Shown in pieces: positions 34,546-41,801 of a stretch of DNA of 64,000 nt (the first letter of the stretch is position 1; each line of letters begins with the position of its first letter). Under the pieces are notes generated by a model. That model was not told where the DNA came from and made no database searches. It saw nothing but the letters and a program-made list of their open reading frames with translations. The stretch spans positions 186,001 to 250,000 of the forward strand of contig OY762707.1 in NCBI GenBank assembly GCA_963666295.1. Direction: 5' to 3'. Position numbers and translations under genes: made by a program. The stretch is from QZKY01 sp963666295. Its GTDB lineage: Bacteria; Pseudomonadota; Gammaproteobacteria; Burkholderiales; Burkholderiaceae_D.

Positions 34546-34989
34546 GTGAAAAAAATTGGAATCATTATTTGTGAGCGCTATAAAAGCTGCGGCGGCGGGA
34601 AATGCTTTCGTGCTTTACGTGAACGAAAAGGGGGGTTTTCGCTTTACCCGTCCAGTGAACAAGTTGAAATTATTGGTTACTCAGGTTGCGGTGGATGCCC
34701 CGGTGGCAACATTGAGTATGTGCCAGAAGAGTTTTTAAAAAACGGCTGTGACGTCGTTCATCTTGCAACTGGCCTTGTAGTCGGCTACCCACCCTGCCCT
34801 TATATTCGGCAGTTCAAGGAGTTTATTGAAAAGCGCTATATGCTGCCCGTCGTGATTGGTACACACCCTATCCCCTTAAGCTACTTTGAAAGACAGAGCA
34901 CGCTTTCCTTCTGGCAAGAGTCAGGCATGAATGACATCGCGATGCCTTTGATGATGGAGCGACGTGACATTATGGAATCCTACAATTAA
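34546..34989 (+). CDS. CGGC-domain protein
   Basis: A 147-residue protein of the CGGC-domain group. It has KSCGGGKCFRAL near the N-terminus and the namesake GYSGCGGCPGGN, followed by HLATGLVVGYPPCPY. Five or more cysteines suggest metal or cluster binding. The start is GTG 34546 with a GGA-type site. It lies 12 bases after the tailed NifX-family gene and 17 bases before the next one. Biochemical function of the family is not established. Confidence 0.85.
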   Translation: MKKIGIIICERYKSCGGGKCFRALRERKGGFSLYPSSEQVEIIGYSGCGGCPGGNIEYVPEEFLKNGCDVVHLATGLVVGYPPCPYIRQFKEFIEKRYMLPVVIGTHPIPLSYFERQSTLSFWQESGMNDIAMPLMMERRDIMESYN

Positions 34990-35006
34990 CTAGCGAGCGA
35001 AATATT

Positions 35007-35369
35007 ATGAAAATTGCATTCACAACCTCAGGCGACAATCTCGAAGCACCGCTGAATCCTTCGTTTGGCCGTGCGCCAAAATTTCTGATCTACGATCTGG
35101 AAACCGACAATTTCACCGTCATCGACAACAACCAGAACCTGAATGCGGCACAAGGAGCTGGCGTTCAGTCGGGGCAAACTGTCGCGAACTCCGGTGCACA
35201 ATGCCTGATTAGCGGGCATTGCGGCCCTAAAGCTTTTCGCGTTTTATCAACGGCAGGCATCAAGATCTATTATTGCGATGCGGTTTCAGTTGGCGCAGCG
35301 CTCGCGCTTTTTCGCGAAGGCAAACTTAGCGAAGCACTTTCACCTGATGTGGATGGACATCAGATATGA
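35007..35369 (+). CDS. NifX/NifB-family (ORP-like) protein, second copy
   Basis: A 120-residue stand-alone NifX-type domain with the characteristic opening KIAFTTSGDNLEAPLNPSFGRAP-like start and the AAQGAGVQSGQTVANSGA and ISGHCGPKAFRVL segments. It is close in size and layout to the small orange protein of Desulfovibrio, which binds a mixed molybdenum-copper sulfide cluster. Whether this copy binds metal is not visible. Its stop overlaps the trmO-like start as ATGA. Confidence 0.87.
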   Translation: MKIAFTTSGDNLEAPLNPSFGRAPKFLIYDLETDNFTVIDNNQNLNAAQGAGVQSGQTVANSGAQCLISGHCGPKAFRVLSTAGIKIYYCDAVSVGAALALFREGKLSEALSPDVDGHQI

Positions 35370-35857
35370 GCTTGAAAGAAGTGGCCTTCAAACCCATCGG
35401 CGTTATCCACAGCGAACACGCTTTAGAAGAAAAAACGCCGATTCAATCGGTATTTGCTGAAAAAAGCCTTGGATTGGCCGAAATTTTTCCCGAATACGCT
35501 GACGGGTTGGTAGACATAGAAGACTTTTCACACCTTTATGTAATCTATCACTTGCATAAGGTCAATTCTGCCAGACTCCTGGTCAAACCTTTCTTGCAAG
35601 ATCAGGAGCACGGCATTTTTGCTACTCGCGCTCCCTGGCGACCAAATGCCATCGGCCTCAGTATCGTTGAACTGGTCAAGCGCAGCGGAAACGTCTTGCA
35701 CATCAAAGGCGTGGACATACTAGACGGCACACCAATTCTGGATATCAAGCCTTATTCCGCCCGATTCGACCACATCCAGGCGAAACGAAGCGGGTGGATG
35801 GAAGAAGTCGATGACGCGACGGCAAACATGCGCGGAAAGAGAGAATACGCATCATGA
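35366..35857 (+). CDS. trmO: TrmO-like tRNA (t6A37) N6-methyltransferase
   Basis: Member of the TsaA/TrmO family, beta-barrel SAM enzymes that methylate t6A37 to m6t6A37 in tRNA-Thr. The 163 residues show the family motifs FKPIGVIHSEHA, IEDFSHLYVIYHLH, GIFATRAPWRPNAIGLSIVE and DILDGTPILDIKPY. Coupled by four-base overlaps to the genes on both sides, it is locked into the cluster. Many stand-alone TsaA proteins occur in archaea and anaerobes with untested substrates, so tRNA as substrate is likely but not certain. Confidence 0.88.
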   Translation: MSLKEVAFKPIGVIHSEHALEEKTPIQSVFAEKSLGLAEIFPEYADGLVDIEDFSHLYVIYHLHKVNSARLLVKPFLQDQEHGIFATRAPWRPNAIGLSIVELVKRSGNVLHIKGVDILDGTPILDIKPYSARFDHIQAKRSGWMEEVDDATANMRGKREYAS

Positions 35858-36705
35858 AAATGGCACTGGACTGCATTCCCTGCCTCGTTCGGCAATCGCT
35901 GGACGCAGCACGACTGGTAACAAATGATGCAACCGATCAGGAGCGCATCTTGCGGGATGTGCTGTTCTGGTTGAATGAAATCGGCATGGACGAATCCCCA
36001 CCCGTGCTGGCGCAACGTATTCATCGACGTCTGCGTGAAATTGCCCAATCAGGCGACCCCTACAAGCAAACTAAAAAGCGCCACAACGAAATGGCCGTCA
36101 AGCTGCTACCGGAACTTCGCGAAAAAATTCAGAAAGCAGATGATCCGCTAGCGATGGCTGCTCGTCTTGCCATCGCTGGCAATGTGATCGACATGGGCAT
36201 GAAGAGCGCGATTGGCGAGCAAGACGTTCATGAATCGCTGGAACACGCACTGGCTGAGCCGTTTGTGGGTGAGTGGGACCGCTTCCATGAAGCGACAAAA
36301 AACGCGAATAAAATTCTTTATCTTGCTGATAATGCAGGAGAAATTGCGTTCGACAAATTGCTTGTTGAACGGCTCGGGCCTGAGCGCGTGACACTAGCCG
36401 TACGTGGCGCCCCCATTCTGAACGACGCCACACTCACTGATGCGCGCGAAGTCGGGTTAGCCGACTTCGTGACTGTCGTCGACAATGGCTCGGACGCACC
36501 AGGCACGATCCTGCATGATTGCTGCCCAAAATTTCAGACGCTTTTTCGCGAAGCAGACATGATTGTTGCAAAGGGGCAAGGCAATTTTGAATCACTTAGT
36601 CATCAAGGACATGATGTCTTTTTCCTTTTCAAGGTCAAGTGCCACGTCATTGCCGAACACGTTGGCTTGCCGCTCGGCACACAAGTTTTACGTCAATATA
36701 GGTAA
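35854..36705 (+). CDS. DUF89/ARMT1-like protein
   Basis: A 283-residue protein of the DUF89 family, metal-dependent phosphatases thought to act on damaged sugar phosphates or similar metabolites. Family signatures are the N-terminal CIPCLVRQSLDAAR with a CxxC pair, GNVIDMG, ILYLADNAGEIAFDK (metal aspartate and asparagine) and VAKGQGNFESL. The start overlaps the trmO-like stop (ATGA). The cysteine-bearing version is typical of archaea and anaerobes. The substrate is unknown. Confidence 0.86.
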   Translation: MKMALDCIPCLVRQSLDAARLVTNDATDQERILRDVLFWLNEIGMDESPPVLAQRIHRRLREIAQSGDPYKQTKKRHNEMAVKLLPELREKIQKADDPLAMAARLAIAGNVIDMGMKSAIGEQDVHESLEHALAEPFVGEWDRFHEATKNANKILYLADNAGEIAFDKLLVERLGPERVTLAVRGAPILNDATLTDAREVGLADFVTVVDNGSDAPGTILHDCCPKFQTLFREADMIVAKGQGNFESLSHQGHDVFFLFKVKCHVIAEHVGLPLGTQVLRQYR

Positions 36706-36714
36706 GTAAACGCC

Positions 36715-37572
36715 ATGATTATTGCTATCGCATCCGGGAAAGGTGGAACAGGCAAAACTACGGTTTCCGTCAATCTCGCAAAAGTATTCGACGATCCTGT
36801 ATACCTGCTCGACTGTGATGTTGAGGAACCAAACGTTCACCTTTTCCTGTCTGGACAAGCGCAAAACAAAGAAGTAGTCAATATTCTTATGCCCGAAATC
36901 AAGGAAGTGCGCTGCAACGGCTGCGAAGACTGTAGTGACTTCTGCGAATTCAATGCCATTGCCGTCGTAAATAAAAAAGCGATGGTGTTTCCCGAACTTT
37001 GCCATGGCTGCGGCGGCTGCACACTTGTTTGTCCGCTCAATGCCATCACGGAAGTAGAAAAACGCATCGGCTCCGTCGAAACTGCCACTGCCGACAACAT
37101 TACGCTCGTACAAGGAACCCTGGACGTGGGCGTCGCCTCTGCGCCACCACTCGTCGATGCAGTCAAGAAGCGCATACGAACTGATTGCCATACGATCCTG
37201 GACGCACCGCCTGGCACCTCCTGTCCGGCCGTCGCGACCCTGCGCGATACGGATTTTGCTGTATTAGTGACAGAACCAACCCCATTTGGCTTACATGACC
37301 TGAAGCTGGCTGTTGCGATGGCACGGCAAATCAAAGTGCCATTTGGCGTCATCGTCAATCGTCATGGCATCGGCGACAATCGGGTACATGAATATTGCCA
37401 GCAAGAAAACATTCCCCTGCTGCTTGAAATCCCGAATGACCGCCGCATCGCAGAAGCCTATTCACGCGGCGAAGTTCTATGCGAAGCACTGCCAGAGTAT
37501 CGCCCGCTTTTCACGAAGCTGCGCGACTGCCTGTTAAATGGAGATTTCAGCAGCCAAGGAGGCACCCAATGA
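36715..37572 (+). CDS. MinD/Mrp-type ATPase with two 4Fe-4S motifs (copy 1)
   Basis: A 285-residue P-loop ATPase of the MinD/Mrp group with the deviant Walker A SGKGGTGKTT at residues 7-16. A ferredoxin-like insert follows between about residues 60 and 115, with cysteine sets CNGCEDCSDFC and CHGCGGCTLVC-P. Switch II is DAPPGTSCP. Homologues occur as adjacent pairs in ORP-type clusters of anaerobes, where they associate with the NifX-like protein. They may load or transfer metal clusters or act in spatial organisation. It overlaps copy 2 by four bases. Confidence 0.92.
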   Translation: MIIAIASGKGGTGKTTVSVNLAKVFDDPVYLLDCDVEEPNVHLFLSGQAQNKEVVNILMPEIKEVRCNGCEDCSDFCEFNAIAVVNKKAMVFPELCHGCGGCTLVCPLNAITEVEKRIGSVETATADNITLVQGTLDVGVASAPPLVDAVKKRIRTDCHTILDAPPGTSCPAVATLRDTDFAVLVTEPTPFGLHDLKLAVAMARQIKVPFGVIVNRHGIGDNRVHEYCQQENIPLLLEIPNDRRIAEAYSRGEVLCEALPEYRPLFTKLRDCLLNGDFSSQGGTQ

Positions 37573-38441
37573 AAGAACTGGTCATCATCAGTGGAAAAGG
37601 TGGCACAGGAAAAACCAGCGTTACCGCTTCATTTGCGGCGCTTGCCAGCAACCCCGTCATGGCAGATTGCGATGTTGACGCCGCTGATCTGCACCTGGTT
37701 CTTCGCCCTGACATCAGGCAGCGTCAAGATTTCTACAGCGGCCGTGAGGCTACGATTCGTCCTGATGACTGCATCGACTGTGGTGTCTGTCTTGACCCCT
37801 GCCGCTATGGCGCTGTCATTGAGGTAGACCCGAATGAATACGGTGCCTCCTTTGCGATTGACCCAATCGCCTGCGAAGGCTGCGGCGTTTGCGTTTGGAT
37901 TTGCCCAACCAAAGCGATCGATTTTCCACCTCGTTTGTGCGGTGAATGGATGATTTCCGACACGCGCTTCGGGCCAATGGTGCACGCCCAACTCGGTGTT
38001 GCTGCTGAAAATTCAGGAAAACTTGTCTCTCACGTGCGACAAGAGGCGCGCCAGATCGCAGAGCGCGAAGGCAAAGATCTGATCATCATTGATGGGCCAC
38101 CCGGCATTGGCTGCGCAGCAATCGCCTCGCTCACGGGTGCCAGCCTTGCACTGGCAGTCACAGAACCAACCGTTTCAGGTGAACATGATCTGGATCGCAT
38201 CCTGAAACTGGCAAAACACTTTCAGATCCCTACCGCTGTTTGCGTCAACAAATGGGATCTGAACCCGGAAATGACCGAGCGCATCGAGCGAAAAGCGCGC
38301 GAGTCTGGCACACAAATTGCTGGTCGTATTCGGTATGATCAATCCATTACAAAAGCGCAATTACAAGCGCGCACCGTCGTGGAAACCGATGCCAGCAGTG
38401 CTGAAGACATTCGAAAAGTTTGGCAAACACTCAATATCTAA
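37569..38441 (+). CDS. MinD/Mrp-type ATPase with two 4Fe-4S motifs (copy 2)
   Basis: Second P-loop ATPase, 290 residues from ATG 37569, with a perfect AAGGAGG ribosome site and an ATGA overlap with copy 1. Walker A is SGKGGTGKTS, the ferredoxin insert carries CIDCGVCLDPC and CEGCGVCVWIC-P, and switch II is DGPPGIGC. It is clearly homologous to copy 1 in domain order but diverged in sequence, so the pair may form a heterodimer. A longer open frame upstream to 37479 is just overlap with copy 1. Confidence 0.93.
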   Translation: MKELVIISGKGGTGKTSVTASFAALASNPVMADCDVDAADLHLVLRPDIRQRQDFYSGREATIRPDDCIDCGVCLDPCRYGAVIEVDPNEYGASFAIDPIACEGCGVCVWICPTKAIDFPPRLCGEWMISDTRFGPMVHAQLGVAAENSGKLVSHVRQEARQIAEREGKDLIIIDGPPGIGCAAIASLTGASLALAVTEPTVSGEHDLDRILKLAKHFQIPTAVCVNKWDLNPEMTERIERKARESGTQIAGRIRYDQSITKAQLQARTVVETDASSAEDIRKVWQTLNI

Positions 38442-38465
38442 TTTGTAATTACGGAGAAAAAACAC

Positions 38466-38822
38466 ATGAAAATTGCAATCCCACTCGCGAACGGAAAGCT
38501 GACCATGCACTTTGGTCACTGCGCCTCCTTCGCCCTGATTGATTTTGACCCCGCAGAAATGAAAATTCTCAGTCGTGAAGATGTGGCCGCCCCACCGCAT
38601 CAACCCGGTCTGTTGCCGCCATGGCTGGCAGAGCGCGGCGTCAAAATGGTCATTGCGGGAGGCATGGGAAAAATGGCATGCGACTTACTTGAGCAAAATG
38701 GCATTACTGTCGTGCTAGGAGCTCCCGTTGAAGAGCCAGAAAAACTGATCACCGACCATTTCTCCGGAAAAATGCAAGTCGGCGACAACCCCTGCGGAAA
38801 TGAACACCCCTGCAGCCACTAA
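38466..38822 (+). CDS. NifX/NifB-family protein, third copy
   Basis: A 118-residue NifX-type domain (KIAIPLANGKLTMHFGHC) with the family MHFGHCASFALID and VIAGGMGKMACDLLEQNGI segments. The C-terminus adds a Cys/His-rich end (NPCGNEHPCSH), which could bind metal. It has a CGGAGA ribosome site and lies 24 bases after the second ATPase. It ends the part of the cluster with known ORP-type members. Confidence 0.87.
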   Translation: MKIAIPLANGKLTMHFGHCASFALIDFDPAEMKILSREDVAAPPHQPGLLPPWLAERGVKMVIAGGMGKMACDLLEQNGITVVLGAPVEEPEKLITDHFSGKMQVGDNPCGNEHPCSH

Positions 38823-38918
38823 AAATAGGCTTTAGCGAAAAAATGGAACAAGGCAAAGCGCCAAACAATCCTGATGTGGCGCAAATAGCGTACCCACATC
38901 CTGCGTTAAAACAGAAAT

Positions 38919-40139
38919 ATGGAAAACACTGTCAACAAACATATTTCTCGACTGTTGCGCTGGTGCTTTGCCCTTTTTTTGCTCCCTCATCTCTTTACAA
39001 ACGTAGTCTATGCAAGTGACGCATCATTTGCCGCCACGCCCATTCATATTCATATTTTTTGGTCAGAAAGCTGCCCGCATTGCAAACATGCTCTGCAATT
39101 CGTCAATTTGCTGGAAACCAAAGACGAAAATCTCAGCATTCACCGCTACGAAGTCAGCAAAGAGCCGAAAAATCTGGATTTACTGCAACAAACGGCAAAT
39201 ACCTTCAATATTTCTCGCGCAGCCATCCCGTTCATTCTCATCGGCTCACGGGGCATTATCGGATACGACAGTGATGCCACAACCGGAGCAACCATCAAGC
39301 AGGCCATCCTGAACTGCAGGCGAACCCATTGCGCGGACGGAATGCTCGCAGTAAAGGCGCTGCAAAAGACACACAAACAGTTGGCAAGTAGCCCCGCCAA
39401 CGCCTTACATCCACCCATACCCGGCGATATTTCCTTATCCCAGTTGTCGCTTCCCATGCTTGCGATTGCCTTGGGTGCTGCTGATGGCTTCAACCCCTGC
39501 GCCTTGTGGGTGCTTGTATTCCTGCTTGGCCTGCTTGCCAGCGTTAAAAGTCGCGCAAGGCGCTGGCTGCTCGGCAGCACCTTTGTCATCACGTCAGCCC
39601 TGGTGTATTACCTGATCATGGTTGCCTGGCTGAATACCCTGCTACTGCTTGGCTTCGTCATCTGGGTGCGCCTTGCGATTGGCGCTACAGCACTCGCCAT
39701 AGGAGGATGGTCGATACGCCAATATTTCGCCAACCCAGAAGTCATATGCCGGGTTTCACAATCTCCTGCTCGACGTGCCTTTCTGGAAAAGCTGCGAAAA
39801 ACTGCACTCTCACCCAGTCTGGTGTTCGCCTTCATCGGCATCATTCTTCTAGCGGGTGCTGTCAATGTTGTAGAACTGCTTTGCTCTTCGGGAATTCCGG
39901 CAACCTTCACACAAATACTGGCGCTCAACAATCTGCCAACATGGCAACATCATGCTTACCTTGGCCTTTACATCCTCGTATTCATGCTGGATGACTTGCT
40001 GCTATTTTTCGCTGCCATGTTGGCGCTCGAAATCACAAGCATCGGCACACGTTATGCGCGCTGGTCGAACCTGCTTGGTGGAATAATCATGCTGTCACTC
40101 GGCTTGATGATGATCTTCAAGCCGGAGTGGTTGATGTGA
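38919..40139 (+). CDS. Thioredoxin-fold plus CcdA/DsbD-like membrane fusion
   Basis: A 406-residue protein with a signal anchor (about 11-31). A thioredoxin/glutaredoxin-fold domain follows with active site C52-P-H-C55 (SESCPHCKHAL) and a cis-proline region near AAIPF. The C-terminal half has about six transmembrane helices carrying C194 (GFNPCALWVL) and C322 (ELLCSSG), the cysteine pair of CcdA/DsbD electron conduits. It should pass electrons from the cytoplasm through the membrane to the periplasmic thioredoxin domain, in reverse domain order to DsbD. It lies 96 bases after the third NifX-family gene on the same strand; membership in the transcript is likely but unproven. Confidence 0.85.
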   Translation: MENTVNKHISRLLRWCFALFLLPHLFTNVVYASDASFAATPIHIHIFWSESCPHCKHALQFVNLLETKDENLSIHRYEVSKEPKNLDLLQQTANTFNISRAAIPFILIGSRGIIGYDSDATTGATIKQAILNCRRTHCADGMLAVKALQKTHKQLASSPANALHPPIPGDISLSQLSLPMLAIALGAADGFNPCALWVLVFLLGLLASVKSRARRWLLGSTFVITSALVYYLIMVAWLNTLLLLGFVIWVRLAIGATALAIGGWSIRQYFANPEVICRVSQSPARRAFLEKLRKTALSPSLVFAFIGIILLAGAVNVVELLCSSGIPATFTQILALNNLPTWQHHAYLGLYILVFMLDDLLLFFAAMLALEITSIGTRYARWSNLLGGIIMLSLGLMMIFKPEWLM

Positions 40140-40171
40140 AAGGTGGAAGGGATGTGAACCGACTCAATGCG

Positions 40172-40375
40172 CTATAGCAAATCTCGTCGAACACACTCCT
40201 TGTGCAAATCTTCTTCCGACCAATCGTTGTAGCCAATGAAGCCCTCCATCATCATGGTCGCAAGCGCAATCTTGGCAGCATCAGACGTGCGAATGAAAGC
40301 GACGAAGTACTCAATATCATAAGCCACCAGATGTCTGATCAAAGCATCCTTAGGTGTCGCCAATTCATTACTCAT
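40172..40375 (-). CDS. Small protein, unknown
   Basis: A 67-residue soluble protein from ATG 40375 with a GGAG ribosome site. It contains a Met-rich helix (KIALATMMMEGFIGY) and ends KECVRRDLL. No family is recognised. It follows the 50-residue gene at 40436-40588 on the same strand, 60 bases apart, and converges on the thioredoxin fusion gene. Confidence 0.6.
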   Translation of the reverse strand: MSNELATPKDALIRHLVAYDIEYFVAFIRTSDAAKIALATMMMEGFIGYNDWSEEDLHKECVRRDLL

Positions 40376-40435
40376 TCCTAACTCCAGGTAGGCAGCCACG
40401 AGGCAATGCCGTCGTTGGCTGACATAAAAATCATG

Positions 40436-40588
40436 CTAAATATCGGTCAGATCAAGCGGATCAAACTGCTCAACCACACTCGGATCGGAAACCATTTGCG
40501 CCTCTTCATCAGAAATTTTGACCCAACGCTCGCCACTCACAGGATCAAGAAATTCATCACCGACCGCCACATACCTGAAATTCTGCAT
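40436..40588 (-). CDS. Very small acidic protein, unknown
   Basis: A 50-residue open frame on the minus strand beginning MQNFRYVAVGDEFLDPVSGE and ending DPLDLTDI, with a strong AAGGAG ribosome site six bases before ATG 40588. The composition is acidic and protein-like, with an SGERWVKISDEEA segment reminiscent of small nucleotide- or RNA-binding beta proteins, but no family is assigned. It probably forms a two-gene unit with the 67-residue gene downstream. Confidence 0.6.
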   Translation of the reverse strand: MQNFRYVAVGDEFLDPVSGERWVKISDEEAQMVSDPSVVEQFDPLDLTDI

Positions 40589-40771
40589 GATTGTTCTCCT
40601 TCATTTGTTCAATCCTAGATTTTACAGCACATTGTTTCAGGCGCTTTTCGCAGCACCGCCTGTCAGGCATTTATTTTAATTCCGAGAGTCGAGTAACAGG
40701 TTTTTCACGGTGCAAGGAGTAGAATACTTTTTTCTTCTCCCTAATGTTGCGTGGACGGAGTAACGGCAGAA

Positions 40772-41521
40772 ATGAACTGGCTGACCAAGTTCTGGGCTCG
40801 GCGAAACACCAGAATGACTACTGAGAAGCGCAACATCACGGTCGGCGACGTCTCGGTTGAAGTGGTGCGCAAGGATATCAAGAATCTGTATTTGCGCATT
40901 TATCCTCCCAACGCTCATGTGCGTCTTACCGCGCCTCTGGCGCTTGAAGATGAAGCATTGCGACAAGCCGTGCTTGACAAACTTGGCTGGATCAAGCGGC
41001 ATCAGGCAACGTTTACAAAACAGCCACCCCGATCAAAATACCAAATGGTGAATGGTGAGACGCACTATTTTCTCGGACACCGTTACCGCCTGCATGTGCA
41101 TGAAGCTGACGCTCCTCCCAGAGTGGCGATTCGTGAAACATCCGCCCTTGATCTGTTTGTGCGGCCAGGAACTGGCTCAGAAAAACGACACGCCATTTTG
41201 ACGCACTGGTATCGCAAGCAACTGAAATTACTCATACCTGATCTGCTGGAAAAATGGCAACCGATCATGGGCGTCGAAGCGTCGGCATGGGGCATCAGGA
41301 AAATGAAAACCAGATGGGGAAGTTGCAACATCACGCACAAAAGAATATGGCTAAACCTGGAATTGGCGAAGTATTCTGAGCAATGTATTGAGTACGTTGT
41401 TGTGCACGAACTTGCGCACCTTCTGGAACGGTTGCACAACCCAATTTTTTTTGCGCACATGGATAAATTTCTACCTCAGTGGCGTAGCGCCAAGGAAGCG
41501 CTTGCTCAACTGAAATTGTGA
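40772..41521 (+). CDS. YgjP/SprT-like metal-dependent hydrolase
   Basis: Zincin of the YgjP (DUF45) family. The zinc motif HELAHLLERLHN lies in the last quarter of the protein, preceded by the family KMKTRWGSCNITHKRIWLNLELA segment. The N-terminal half has the strand pattern of the family (VRKDIKNLYLRIYPP). From ATG 40772 it has 249 residues. GTG 40751 and ATG 40814 are other possible starts. A terminator follows. The natural substrate of the family is not well defined. Confidence 0.9.
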   Translation: MNWLTKFWARRNTRMTTEKRNITVGDVSVEVVRKDIKNLYLRIYPPNAHVRLTAPLALEDEALRQAVLDKLGWIKRHQATFTKQPPRSKYQMVNGETHYFLGHRYRLHVHEADAPPRVAIRETSALDLFVRPGTGSEKRHAILTHWYRKQLKLLIPDLLEKWQPIMGVEASAWGIRKMKTRWGSCNITHKRIWLNLELAKYSEQCIEYVVVHELAHLLERLHNPIFFAHMDKFLPQWRSAKEALAQLKL

Positions 41522-41528
41522 TACCTAG

Positions 41529-41554
41529 AAGGAGCCATGCATGCTCCGATTTTT
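41529..41554 (+). terminator. Intrinsic terminator of the YgjP-type gene
   Basis: GGAGC-N7-GCTCC followed by GATTTTT, eight bases past the stop codon. The remaining ~245 bases before tamA show no gene. Confidence 0.7.
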
Positions 41555-41801
41555 CCGAACCAAGGCGATATTTTCTACCTCTGATGCGAGCGAACTGTGT
41601 TTCTTGCCAACTTTCCGGAAGTTCTTTCAAGCGACGGCAGTAAAGGTTGGGAGGTTAATGAACTGAAGGCGGGATGCCGGGTAGCCTCACACCAGATCAG
41701 CTTAACTGTTTGAATAATTATCAAAGCTTTTCAATACCGTTGGCCCCAACATATCAACATCTTTTAAGCAACCGTGTATTTGATCACTATTCAGCAACTC
41801 C

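Noticed and set aside
34018..38822. Interpretation of the NifX-family genes as part of a nitrogenase system
   Set aside because: No nifHDK, nifEN, nifB radical-SAM or other nitrogen-fixation genes are present; the paired ferredoxin-ATPases fit an ORP-type cluster better.
41539..41586. A 15-codon frame after an AAGGAG sequence
   Set aside because: The AAGGAG is better explained as part of the terminator stem of the YgjP-type gene, and the peptide is too short to judge.
41331..41630. Minus-strand frame containing KELPESWQETQFARI, possibly a gene relic
   Set aside because: It has no ATG with a ribosome site at a sensible place, overlaps the zinc-motif coding region of the YgjP gene, and the rest of its translation is not protein-like.
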